A stretch of 64,000 nucleotides of DNA. Origin: Flavisphingopyxis sp963800335 (GTDB taxonomy: Bacteria; Pseudomonadota; Alphaproteobacteria; Sphingomonadales; Sphingomonadaceae). Numbering within the stretch: the stretch's first letter is position 1; every line of letters begins with the position of its first letter. The notes below the pieces were generated by a model that did not search any database, was not told the DNA's origin, and saw nothing but the letters and a program-made list of their open reading frames with translations. Shown piece by piece: positions 44,876-52,210 of this stretch. Both the position numbers and the translations under genes were made by a program. The stretch covers positions 248,001-312,000 of the forward strand of contig CAWDAN010000007.1 in assembly GCA_963800335.1 (NCBI GenBank). The letters run 5' to 3'.

Positions 44876-45261
44876 CCAGAGGGTTGGGCGATCGCGGGCG
44901 GCCGAAAGGTTCGCGCGAGGAAAGTCCGGGCTCCACGAAACAACGGTGCCGGATAACGTCCGGCAAGGGTGACCTTAGGGAAAGTGCCACAGAGAGAAGG
45001 TCGCAAGGGCTTCGGTCCCGCGACAGTGAAAGGGTGCGGTAAGAGCGCACCGCGTCGCCGGTAACGGGGATGGCAGGGCAAACCCCACCGGGAGCAAGAC
45101 CGAATAGGGGCGGCGCGGCCTTCGTAAGAAGGTGCAGGCGGGTTTCGGCCCAGTCGCCCGGGTTGGTTGCTTGACTGTGCCCGCAAGGGCATGGCTAGAG
45201 GAATGATCGCCCATTCTTCCGCAAGGGAGATGGACAGAACCCGGCTTACAGACCCTCTGGC
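44876..45261 (+). ncRNA. rnpB: RNase P RNA
   Basis: Catalytic RNA of tRNA 5' processing, type A. The ends pair: CCAGAGGGT at 44876-44884 with ACCCTCTGG at 45252-45260. The core motifs GAGGAAAGTCCGGGCTCC, ACAGAGAGAAGG-like P-helices, and the 3' universal segment AGACCG/ACAGAACCCGGCTTACAG are present. Length about 385 bases is normal. It lies between the amidase and J-domain genes. Confidence 0.95.
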
Positions 45262-45294
45262 ATTTATCGCCCACCACTCCTACTTCGGACAGTT

Positions 45295-45831
45295 ATGGCC
45301 AAGGCACGACAATCAAACGACTGGGGCTTTCCCCGCTGGCGCGGTTACGAGGATTCGCGCGACGCGGTCGCGGTGAAGATCTGCGACCGTTACGGTTGCG
45401 AACAGCAAGGAGATCGGCCTGCGCCCAAATCGCCGAACAGCCCCGAACGCTGGTATTTCTGCGAGAAGCACGCGGGCGAATATAATCGCAACTACGACTA
45501 TTTCGAAGGCCTGACCGGCGAACAGGCGGCCGCGCGGGAGGCCGAGGAAACGCGCGACGCGGGCGGCTTCAAGTCGGCGAGCCATTATGGCTGGGGCGGG
45601 CCGGGCGACGGCAGCCGATCGAGCGACGAGATGCTCGCGCTCGAAATCCTCGGGCTCGATCCCGATTGCGAGTTCGCCGAGGTCAAGAAAGCGCATCGCC
45701 GCCTCGCCAAGGACAACCACCCCGATATCAAGCAGGGCGACGAAGAGGCCGCGGCAAAGTTCCAGGCGGTCCAGACCGCTTATGAAGTCCTGCGCCAGTC
45801 CGAAGAACGCAAGGGCTGGAAGCCTGACTGA
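45295..45831 (+). CDS. J-domain (DnaJ-like) protein
   Basis: 178 residues. The C-terminal third is a J-domain: ALEILGLDPDCEFAEVKKAHRRLAKDNHPD (read in parts) with the HPD tripeptide needed to stimulate DnaK. The N-terminal half contains cysteines (ICDRYGCEQQG and FCEKHAGEYN) that may bind metal. It differs from canonical DnaJ by lacking the Gly/Phe and zinc-finger repeats. It is a stand-alone co-chaperone of unknown client. Start ATG 45295. Confidence 0.9.
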   Translation: MAKARQSNDWGFPRWRGYEDSRDAVAVKICDRYGCEQQGDRPAPKSPNSPERWYFCEKHAGEYNRNYDYFEGLTGEQAAAREAEETRDAGGFKSASHYGWGGPGDGSRSSDEMLALEILGLDPDCEFAEVKKAHRRLAKDNHPDIKQGDEEAAAKFQAVQTAYEVLRQSEERKGWKPD

Positions 45832-45836
45832 ATGGC

Positions 45837-46253
45837 CTAGGCGTTGCCGTCGGCGTAACGCGCCGCGGTTTCGCGGATCAGCGCGATCATGTTGGGAATG
45901 CCCTGCGTCCGGTTCGAACTGAGCTGGTTGGCGAGGTCAAACGGTGCCAGCGCGCCGGCGATGTCTGTTGCGACGATCGCCTCTGGCGAAGCGTGATCGA
46001 CGGTCTTGAGCACCAAGGCGATGATCCCCTTGGTGATCGCCGCATTGCTGTCGGCAAGGAAGCGCAGGCGGCCCTTGTCGTCGACCGTCGGATAGACCCA
46101 GACCTTGGCCGAACAGCCGCGCACCAGCGTGGCGTCGGTCTTGAGCGCATCGGGCATCGGGTCGAGCGCGCGACCGAGATCGATCAGCAGGCGATAGCGA
46201 TCGTCGGGTTCGAGGAATTCATATTCTTCGCGGATGTCGTCGAGGCTGGCCAT
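45837..46253 (-). CDS. sufE: Cysteine desulfuration protein SufE
   Basis: 138 residues. It accepts sulfur from the cysteine desulfurase SufS for iron-sulfur cluster building. The active-site cysteine is in LVRGCSAKVWVY, and the start DIREEYEFLEPDDRYRLLIDLGR matches the family. No other suf gene is nearby. It is convergent with the J-domain gene with only 5 bases between stops. Confidence 0.95.
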   Translation of the reverse strand: MASLDDIREEYEFLEPDDRYRLLIDLGRALDPMPDALKTDATLVRGCSAKVWVYPTVDDKGRLRFLADSNAAITKGIIALVLKTVDHASPEAIVATDIAGALAPFDLANQLSSNRTQGIPNMIALIRETAARYADGNA

Positions 46254-46309
46254 GCCGCGCCCCTAGCGGCTGACGCGCGGCTGCGAAAGGGGCAAGCGGC
46301 AAGGGTGCC

Positions 46310-46579
46310 TCAGAGATCGACGCCGCTGGCGATCGCTTCGAGCTTGCGGATGCGTTCCTTGAGGTCGGCGACCTCGATCCGCGATCCGGTACCCGACATG
46401 ATCCGGGCGTCGTCGTAATCGTCGGCGGCGACCGCATGGCCGGGCCGCGAAAGCTGTTCGCGCTTGAGGCCGATCCAGTCGCGCCAGGCGGTGAGGCCGA
46501 CCATTGCGATCAACGCGAGGCCGGCAAAGACGATGCTGGCGGTGGCGAGGGTGGCGAGCGTGGTTTCCATGACCTGCAT
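46310..46579 (-). CDS. Small membrane/coiled-coil protein of the psp operon (1)
   Basis: 89 residues. One N-terminal helix (VFAGLALIAMVGLTAWRDW) and a C-terminal helix ADLKERIRKLEAIASGVDL that echoes the motif shared with PspB and the next four genes. Likely an inner-membrane protein. ATG at 46577-46579 with AGGAAAGGA upstream; ATG 46568-46570 is an alternative. Last gene of the psp run. Confidence 0.7.
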   Translation of the reverse strand: MQVMETTLATLATASIVFAGLALIAMVGLTAWRDWIGLKREQLSRPGHAVAADDYDDARIMSGTGSRIEVADLKERIRKLEAIASGVDL

Positions 46580-46605
46580 TTCCTTTCCTAAAATTCCGGG
46601 CGCGA

Positions 46606-46935
46606 TCAGTTGACGCGATCGTCGCGCAGTTGTTCGATTTCGATGTTGAGGCCGTGCGCGCTGTCGGTGACGATGCGCTCGACATTGGCGAGGCGATCCT
46701 TGACCGACCCCAGTTCGGCGCGCAGCTGTGCGTTTTCCTGGGTGACGAGCTTGACGCGTTCGGCGGCTTCGGCGTCGGTCTTGGGATAGATCGCCTGGCC
46801 CCAGGCACCGTCGAGCGGATAGCCGTGGCGGATGCGCATCCAGGTCGTCACGATCCAGCCGATGCTGACCGTCCCGGCGACGATGGCGATCGGCCAGATG
46901 AGATCGCTGATCAGGGCAATTTTGTCGGGGTCCAT
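46606..46935 (-). CDS. Small membrane/coiled-coil protein of the psp operon (2)
   Basis: 109 residues with a helix near residues 8-30, then a coiled coil ending in ERIVTDSAHGLNIEIEQLRDDRVN. This C-terminal motif recurs in the two upstream genes. AAGGA precedes ATG 46933-46935. It overlaps the upstream gene by one base (TAATG), suggesting co-translation. Possibly a PspB-like accessory protein; no known family recognised. Confidence 0.75.
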   Translation of the reverse strand: MDPDKIALISDLIWPIAIVAGTVSIGWIVTTWMRIRHGYPLDGAWGQAIYPKTDAEAAERVKLVTQENAQLRAELGSVKDRLANVERIVTDSAHGLNIEIEQLRDDRVN

Positions 46936-47216
46936 TATCGGGTCCTTTCGGCGATGCGCGGCGCGGGGTCGCTGTCGCGCAGGCGTTCGATCTCGTCGGA
47001 AATATCCATGCCCTTGTCGGTCACGATGCGTTCGAGAACGCGCATGCGCTGTTCGAGCCGTTCGGTGTGGGCGGCGTACTGGGCGGACTTTTCGGCGGTC
47101 ATTTCGGATTGCTTTTCAAGCTGGCGCTCCTTGATGCGGAGCCACATCTTGAACGGCGCGATGCTGATCGCGGCGAGGGGAATGAGGACCCAAATCCAGC
47201 TGGCGACGTCGTTCAT
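46935..47216 (-). CDS. Small PspB-like protein of the psp operon (3)
   Basis: 93 residues. N-terminal membrane helix (VASWIWVLIPLAAISIAPF), then EKQSEMTAEKSAQYAAHTERLEQRMRVLERIVTDKGMDISDEIERLRD read in parts. This is nearly identical in plan to the next gene (positions 47238-47483), with the shared QSEMTAEK and VLERIVTDKG stretches, so the pair is probably a tandem duplication. GAAGGAAG lies before ATG 47214-47216. Confidence 0.8.
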   Translation of the reverse strand: MNDVASWIWVLIPLAAISIAPFKMWLRIKERQLEKQSEMTAEKSAQYAAHTERLEQRMRVLERIVTDKGMDISDEIERLRDSDPAPRIAERTR

Positions 47217-47237
47217 GGCATGCTTCCTTCAGAACAA

Positions 47238-47483
47238 TCAGTTGAGGCGTTCGTCGCGCAAGCGGTCGATCTCGTCCGAGACGTCGATCCCCTTGTCGGT
47301 GACGATCCGTTCGAGGACGCGCACGCGCGCTTCGAGCCGTTCTGAATTGGCCGAATACTGGGCGGCCTTTTCGGCGGTCATCTCCGACTGGCGCTCAAGC
47401 ATCTTCTGCTGGTGCCGGGTCCAGACCACGAACCCGACGAGGATGAACGGGGCGAGGGGGACGAGAAATGCGAGCCAGCTCAC
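47238..47483 (-). CDS. Small PspB-like protein of the psp operon (4)
   Basis: 81 residues, GTG start at 47481-47483 with AAAGGA upstream. One N-terminal membrane helix followed by QSEMTAEKAAQYSANSERLEARVRVLERIVTDKGIDVSDEIDRLRD (read in parts). It closely matches the adjacent gene at 46935-47216. The start codon overlaps the upstream gene's stop (GTGA). PspB itself carries RRLEERLHTIERIVAAD, so I read this as a PspB-like paralog. Confidence 0.8.
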   Translation of the reverse strand: MSWLAFLVPLAPFILVGFVVWTRHQQKMLERQSEMTAEKAAQYSANSERLEARVRVLERIVTDKGIDVSDEIDRLRDERLN

Positions 47484-47761
47484 GCTTCGGTCCTTTCGCG
47501 CTTGCGTTCGATCCGACCGAGGCTGTCTATTTCAGCGGCCAGACGGTTCGAGGGATCGATCGTGATTTCCTCGATAACCGCGAGGCGTTGTTCGAGCCGC
47601 GCGACCTTCGCCGCGAGCATGTCGCCGCCCGCATCGGGCTGGCGCGATTGCGCAGCGAACTTTGCCAGGCGCAATTCCTTGTCATGCTTCAGGCCAGCGC
47701 GGATAACGAGCAACAGTGCGGCGATCGCGACAATAATGATGATGAAAATCTCTTCAGGCAT
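47480..47761 (-). CDS. Small membrane/coiled-coil protein of the psp operon (5)
   Basis: 93 residues: helix IFIIIIVAIAALLLVIRAG, then basic stretch and a coiled coil with ARLEQRLAVIEEITIDPSNRLAAEIDSLGR (read in parts). The LEQRL-x-VIEEI pattern follows the same LExR-x4-E layout as its neighbours, though the VTDKG stretch is replaced. Its start is 29 bases downstream of pspC. Confidence 0.75.
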   Translation of the reverse strand: MPEEIFIIIIVAIAALLLVIRAGLKHDKELRLAKFAAQSRQPDAGGDMLAAKVARLEQRLAVIEEITIDPSNRLAAEIDSLGRIERKRERTEA

Positions 47762-47790
47762 GACAGCCTCCCCTTAAGCGTGTGCGTGGT

Positions 47791-48168
47791 TCAGCGCAGT
47801 TCCTCGATCTCGCGGCTCAGCTCGCGGTTGCTGCTCGTGTAGAACAATTCGATATCGGCGAGCCGGCGGTCGAGATCGCGGAATTTCGAACGGACTTCCT
47901 GCTTGGTGCGCTTCGGGTTCGAGCGGATGCCCTGCCAGAACTTGGCCTCTTCAGGCGTGCGGTAGAGATCGGTTGGCTTTTTCGGCGCCATCATCGCGAT
48001 CGCGATATAGGCGAGGATCGGGAAACCGCTGCCGGCGAATACCAGGAGCAGGAAGGCGAGACGGACCCAGAGGACATCGACCCCGGTATAGTCGGCGATC
48101 CCGGCGCAGACGCCCTTGATCTTGCCATTGGGCTTGTCGAGGTAGAATTTTGTGCGGCGCGATGTCAT
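47791..48168 (-). CDS. pspC: Phage shock protein PspC
   Basis: 125 residues. The PspC domain (RRTKFYLDKPNGKIKGVCAGIADYTGVDVLWVR read in parts, then a hydrophobic helix) is at residues about 1-60. The C-terminal tail has RDLDRRLADIELFYTSSNRELSREIEELR, a coiled coil with the same LE-type layout as PspB. PspC senses envelope stress and releases PspF from PspA inhibition. ATG 48166-48168, 3 bases after pspB. Confidence 0.94.
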   Translation of the reverse strand: MTSRRTKFYLDKPNGKIKGVCAGIADYTGVDVLWVRLAFLLLVFAGSGFPILAYIAIAMMAPKKPTDLYRTPEEAKFWQGIRSNPKRTKQEVRSKFRDLDRRLADIELFYTSSNRELSREIEELR

Positions 48169-48171
48169 CGG

Positions 48172-48474
48172 TCAGATCCTTTCGCTGGAGATGTTGCGGT
48201 CTTCGAGGCGGGACATTTCACGATAGTCGCCGTCGTGGCCGATTTGTTCGGGGCGCTGTTCGCGCGGAAGATAGTCGGGGTTGTCGGCGGCGACGATCCG
48301 TTCGATCGTGTGGAGCCGTTCCTCAAGCCGGCGCGCGGTGTTATACATGTCGTCGAGCAGGCCTTCGTCTTCGGTGGTCAGGCTCGGCGCGTTCTGTTTC
48401 CACTTGGTGATATAGTGGAACAACATGCCCGGCAGGACGATGAAGATACAGATGATGGCAATGACACCTTCCAT
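48172..48474 (-). CDS. pspB: Phage shock protein PspB
   Basis: 100 residues: an N-terminal membrane helix (VIAIICIFIVLPGMLFHYI), then the conserved DMYNTARRLEERLHTIERIVAAD motif of PspB and a charged C-terminal tail longer than in E. coli PspB (about 74 residues). It works with PspC to sense membrane stress. It follows pspA by 3 bases. Confidence 0.93.
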   Translation of the reverse strand: MEGVIAIICIFIVLPGMLFHYITKWKQNAPSLTTEDEGLLDDMYNTARRLEERLHTIERIVAADNPDYLPREQRPEQIGHDGDYREMSRLEDRNISSERI

Positions 48475-48477
48475 GGC

Positions 48478-49176
48478 TCAGTCCTCCTTCTCTGCTGAAT
48501 CGCCGACGGCTTTGGTCCCGCCCTTGGCCGCTTTCATCGCGGCGAGTTGCGCCTCGATCTGGTCCGAGCTTTCGAGTTCGGAAATCTCGTCCTCGAGGCT
48601 CTTGGGCGCCTGGCCTATCGACAGCGAGTTGGCTCGGCCCTCGGCCATGTCGACGCGGCGTTCGAGCATGTCGAAGCGCGAGAAGGCGTCCTGGGTGCGT
48701 TCGCCGCTGTAGAGGTCGCGCAGCTTGATGCGGTTCTCGGCGCTTTCGAGCCGGGCGACGATCGACGACTGGCGGCTGCGCGCTTCGCGCAATTTGCCCT
48801 GCAGCTTGGCGATGTCGACCTCGTTGGCGCGGAGCGCATCGTCGAGGACGGTGATTTCCGCCTTGAGCCGTTCGGCGGTATCGGTCGCCTTCTGGCGTTC
48901 GATCAGTGCCGCCTTGGCGAGGTCTTCACGGTCCTTGCTCAGCGCCAGTTCGGCCTTGTCGGTCCAGTTTGCCTGGATCCCTTCGAGCTTGGTGATGTGG
49001 CGGCGCATTTCCTTCTGGTCGGCGATCGTGCGCGCGGCGTCGGCGCGGACTTCGACGAGCGTTTCTTCCATCTCGAGAATGATCATGCGGATCATCTTGG
49101 CCGGATCGTCCGCCTTATCGAGCATGTCGGTGACGTTGGCGGCGATGATGTCGCGGGTTCGAGAGAAAATGCCCAT
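48478..49176 (-). CDS. pspA: Phage shock protein PspA
   Basis: 232-residue coiled-coil protein of the PspA/Vipp1 (ESCRT-III-like) family. It binds and protects the inner membrane and inhibits PspF. Starts MGIFSRTRDIIAANVTDMLDKADDPAKMI (in parts), then the long helices QKEMRRHITKLEGIQANW and so on. The W of PspA that contacts PspF may lie in the QANWTDKA region. ATG 49174-49176 with AGGAG upstream. Together with pspF opposite it forms the standard negative-feedback pair. Confidence 0.95.
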   Translation of the reverse strand: MGIFSRTRDIIAANVTDMLDKADDPAKMIRMIILEMEETLVEVRADAARTIADQKEMRRHITKLEGIQANWTDKAELALSKDREDLAKAALIERQKATDTAERLKAEITVLDDALRANEVDIAKLQGKLREARSRQSSIVARLESAENRIKLRDLYSGERTQDAFSRFDMLERRVDMAEGRANSLSIGQAPKSLEDEISELESSDQIEAQLAAMKAAKGGTKAVGDSAEKED

Positions 49177-49333
49177 TAGGTGGCTCCTGTAATAAACGGG
49201 GGACTGCGACGCTTCCGGACCCAGGCTCGACGGCCGGGGAAAGGGACGCGGCGGAATGTTTTGCGCCGGAACGATCCGATTTGCGGATGAGGACCGCAAG
49301 GGGGCAAGGGGGCTCGGGCGCCCCGGCGCGCGG

Positions 49334-49525
49334 TCAGGCATGATCGCCCTTCCGAATAAGGTCGGCACCGGCAGGGCCGGGCGCGATAACGGCGATCTGG
49401 GGATGGCCGCGGGCGGGCAGCATCGGCACCGCCTGGACCGGGATGATCGATCCCCACATCGCAATACCGGTCAGGGCGAATGCGGCGAGGATCGCGGCGG
49501 TTTCTCCTTTCCAGTCGATTTTCAT
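49334..49525 (-). CDS. Small membrane protein, first gene of the psp operon
   Basis: 63 residues: short basic start (MKIDWKGE), a membrane helix (AAILAAFALTGIAMWGSIIP) and a Pro-rich end. It lies between the sigma-54 promoter and pspA, so it is probably the first gene of the operon. There is no clear Shine-Dalgarno. No known family recognised; it could be a local stress sensor or a simple leader peptide gene. Confidence 0.6.
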   Translation of the reverse strand: MKIDWKGETAAILAAFALTGIAMWGSIIPVQAVPMLPARGHPQIAVIAPGPAGADLIRKGDHA

Positions 49526-49562
49526 GATCTTTGTCCCGTTGGGTTGGTGTTGCTCCTTGCTT

Positions 49563-49578
49563 TGCACGAGGCGTGCCA
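49563..49578 (-). promoter_or_regulatory. Sigma-54 promoter of the psp operon
   Basis: On the minus strand TGGCAC (49578 to 49573), five bases, GTGCA (49567 to 49563), against consensus TGGCAC-N5-TTGCA. The GG of -24 and GC of -12 have the right spacing. It is 37 bases upstream of the first psp start codon, so the mRNA would begin near 49553. Confidence 0.75.
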
Positions 49579-49642
49579 GACTGGAATACTGCGGAAAACC
49601 AGCAACTTGCGGGCCGGAGGACCCGTCCCCGCCCTTTAAGGC

Positions 49643-49665
49643 TTGCCAATTAGTGGCAAATGCCA
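49643..49665. promoter_or_regulatory. Inverted repeats, probable PspF upstream activating site
   Basis: TTGCCA (49643-49648), five bases, TGGCAA (49654-49659) form a perfect inverted repeat. The right arm also pairs with TGCCA at 49661-49665. It lies about 65-100 bases upstream of the sigma-54 promoter and just before pspF, as expected for an enhancer site. Confidence 0.55.
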
Positions 49666-49704
49666 CCATAAGTTGGGTCATGCCTCTTGAACGGCTGGAG
49701 CCGC

Positions 49705-50730
49705 ATGGAACGCGAAAACAACTTCATCGGCCAATCGACCGCCTTTCTCGATGCGGTCGAGCGTGCAAGCCGCGCGGCGCCGCTCAACCGGCCGGTGCTC
49801 GTCATCGGCGAGCGCGGCACGGGCAAGGAGCTGATCGCCGAGCGCCTCCATCGCCTGTCGAACCGCTGGGACGGCCCGCTAGTCGTGATGAACTGTGCTG
49901 CATTGCCCGAAACCCTGATCGAGGCCGAGCTGTTCGGCCACGAAGCCGGTGCCTTTACCGGCGCGACCAAGACTCGCGTCGGCCGTTTCGAAGAGGCCGA
50001 TGGCGGGACGTTGTTCCTTGACGAGCTCGGCACGCTGTCGATGGGCGCGCAGGAGCGATTGCTGCGTGCGGTCGAATATGGCGACGTCACGCGGATCGGC
50101 TCGTCGCGCCCGATCAACGTCGATGTCCGGATCGTCGCCGCGACCAATGACGACCTGCCGCAGATGGCGGCGACCGACCGGTTCCGCGCCGACTTGCTCG
50201 ACCGTCTGTCGTTCGAGGTGATCACGCTGCCGCCGTTGCGCGTGCGCGACGGCGATATAGAGGTGCTCGCCGATTATTTCGGGCGGCGCATGGCGAGCGA
50301 GCTCGGTTGGGAAAGCTGGCTCGGCTTCGACGACGTCGCCAAGGCCAAAATGGGCGCCTATGCCTGGCCGGGCAATGTGCGCGAACTGCGCAATGTCTGC
50401 GAACGCGCGGTCTATCGCTGCGGCGAGCCCGGCAAGCCTGTCCGCCACCTCATCTTCGATCCGTTCGATTCTCCGTGGCGCAAGACCGCCGAGCCCAAGC
50501 CGAGCGACGACGCGCCCGCGCAAGCCACCGAGAACGCCGCACAGCCAGCGGCCGCACCTGAGCCGCCGCCGATCGTCGACGACCTCAAGTCGGCGGTCGA
50601 GCGCTATGAAAAATCGATCCTCGAAAGCGCGCTCGAACGCTGTCGCTTCAACCAGCGTGCCACCGCCGACGTGCTCGGGCTGAGCTATGACCAGTTGCGC
50701 CATGCGCTCAAGCGCCACCAGCTCAACTGA
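49705..50730 (+). CDS. pspF: Sigma-54-dependent activator PspF
   Basis: 341 residues. The AAA+ domain starts at the N-terminus with no sensory domain, as in PspF. Walker A is IGERGTGKELIAERL, the sigma-54 contact loop GAFTGA is intact (HEAGAFTGATKTRVG), Walker B is GGTLFLDELG, and the C-terminal Fis-type HTH reads RATADVLGLSYDQLRHALKR. PspA normally holds it inactive. ATG 49705 with GGAG upstream. It faces the psp operon. Confidence 0.95.
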   Translation: MERENNFIGQSTAFLDAVERASRAAPLNRPVLVIGERGTGKELIAERLHRLSNRWDGPLVVMNCAALPETLIEAELFGHEAGAFTGATKTRVGRFEEADGGTLFLDELGTLSMGAQERLLRAVEYGDVTRIGSSRPINVDVRIVAATNDDLPQMAATDRFRADLLDRLSFEVITLPPLRVRDGDIEVLADYFGRRMASELGWESWLGFDDVAKAKMGAYAWPGNVRELRNVCERAVYRCGEPGKPVRHLIFDPFDSPWRKTAEPKPSDDAPAQATENAAQPAAAPEPPPIVDDLKSAVERYEKSILESALERCRFNQRATADVLGLSYDQLRHALKRHQLN

Positions 50731-50881
50731 CTAACCGGCTCGCCTTGACCGCTTCGGGGCGCGGCGTCATTACGCTGGCGATAACCGGGGCGAATAATCG
50801 TGCTGCGATGGGACCAGCTGGCGACCTGCTGCGTTAATCATGGTAAGCCCCCCGACAAACACCCCCGAGAGGAGACAGACT

Positions 50882-51502
50882 ATGGCTTTCGAACTTCCCG
50901 AGCTTCCCTATGCCAAGACCGCATTCGGCGAGATCATCTCGTCGCAGACCTTCGATTATCACCATGGCAAGCATCACAAGGCGTATGTCGACAAGACCAA
51001 CGGCATGCTCGCCGACGCCGATCTTGAAGGCAAATCGCTGAGCGAAGTGATCAAGGCGGCCAAGGACAAGGGCAACAAGGGCCTGTTCAACAACGCTGCA
51101 CAGGTGTGGAACCACAGCTTCTACTGGCTGTGTCTCAGCCCCGAGCAGAAGAGCCCTTCAGGCGAGCTCGCCGCGCGGATCGACGACGATTTCGGATCGC
51201 ACGACGAATTCCTCGCCAAGTTCAAGGAAGAGGCGGTTGGTCATTTCGCGAGTGGCTGGGCATGGCTCGTGCTCGACGGCGACACGCTCAAGATCACATC
51301 GCTGCACGACGCCGACAGCCCGGTTGCGCATGGCATGAAGCCGTTGCTGACGCTCGACGTGTGGGAGCACGCTTATTATCTCGATTACCAGAATGCGCGC
51401 CCCGACTACGTCCAGACGCTGCTCGAAAAGGCGATCAACTGGGAATTCGTCGCCAAAAACCTCGACGGCGAAGGCGTCAGCCGCGCCGACCAGAAGGGCT
51501 GA
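50882..51502 (+). CDS. sodB: Superoxide dismutase (Fe/Mn family)
   Basis: 206 residues. Metal ligands: His in FDYHHGKHHKAYV, His in QVWNHSFYW, Asp and His in LDVWEHAYYLDYQN. The sequence GLFNNAAQVWNHSFYWLCLSP and Fe-type signature AAQVWNHSFYW favour an iron enzyme, which fits alphaproteobacterial SodB. It converts superoxide to peroxide and oxygen in the cytoplasm. ATG 50882, with GAGAGGAGA upstream. A strong terminator follows. Confidence 0.95.
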   Translation: MAFELPELPYAKTAFGEIISSQTFDYHHGKHHKAYVDKTNGMLADADLEGKSLSEVIKAAKDKGNKGLFNNAAQVWNHSFYWLCLSPEQKSPSGELAARIDDDFGSHDEFLAKFKEEAVGHFASGWAWLVLDGDTLKITSLHDADSPVAHGMKPLLTLDVWEHAYYLDYQNARPDYVQTLLEKAINWEFVAKNLDGEGVSRADQKG

Positions 51503-51527
51503 TCAGGCGACCAGATAGAGTAGGAAA

Positions 51528-51551
51528 GGGCCGCAGCGATGCGGCCCTTTT
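51528..51551 (+). terminator. Rho-independent terminator after sodB
   Basis: GGGCCGC at 51528-51534 pairs with GCGGCCC at 51541-51547 around a 6-base loop, followed by TTTTC-type T-tract. Also faces the convergent yciB. Confidence 0.9.
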
Positions 51552-51552
51552 C

Positions 51553-52191
51553 TTATGCCTCGTCGTCTGTCTCGACTGCGAGACCGTGGCGCATCAGCAT
51601 CGGCACATTGGCGATCGCGAAGACCATCGACGCGGCGGTAATGCCCCAGACCTTGATCGTCAGCCAAGTGTCGAAATCGAACGCCTGGCGCAAAACCTCG
51701 TTGGTGACCGCCATGCCTGCAAAGAACAGCGCCCAGTTGCGCGACAACAACATCCAGCCACTCTCATCGAGGCCATCATAGGCTGCCTGGAGCAGGTATT
51801 TGAGCAACGGCTTGCCGCGCATCCAGCCGATGCCGAGGATCGCGGCGAAAAAGACATAGATGATCGTCGGCTTGATCTGGATGAATTTCTCGCTGTGGAA
51901 ATAGATCGTCAGCCCGCCGAAAAACAGCACGAGGATCGCCGATAGCCAGAGCATCGGCGAGACGCGGTTGAGTTTCCATTTCGACACCGCAACCGCAATC
52001 ACGATCGCGACCATGAAGGCGACCGTGCCCTTGATCGCGGCGGTGGTCGGGCCGAACGCATCGTCGCTGTCGCTGAACTTGAAGACGAGGAAGAAGACGA
52101 GCAGCGGCCCGAAATCGATCAGGAAGGGCAGCAGGCCGCCATGCGCCTTTTTCTCGGTCACGACGGTCGTCTGGGGAATTTCTTCGCTCAT
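51553..52191 (-). CDS. yciB: Inner-membrane septation protein YciB/IspZ
   Basis: 212 residues with about five membrane helices, starting FLIDFGPLLVFFLVFKFSD and including LFFGGLTIYFHSEKFIQIKPTIIY and SRNWALFFAGMAVTNEVLR (in parts), both typical of YciB. Related to cell envelope formation and septation; exact activity unclear. It follows ftsY on the same strand after 19 bases. Confidence 0.94.
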   Translation of the reverse strand: MSEEIPQTTVVTEKKAHGGLLPFLIDFGPLLVFFLVFKFSDSDDAFGPTTAAIKGTVAFMVAIVIAVAVSKWKLNRVSPMLWLSAILVLFFGGLTIYFHSEKFIQIKPTIIYVFFAAILGIGWMRGKPLLKYLLQAAYDGLDESGWMLLSRNWALFFAGMAVTNEVLRQAFDFDTWLTIKVWGITAASMVFAIANVPMLMRHGLAVETDDEA

Positions 52192-52210
52192 TTACTGGGT
52201 CCTTGGGACA

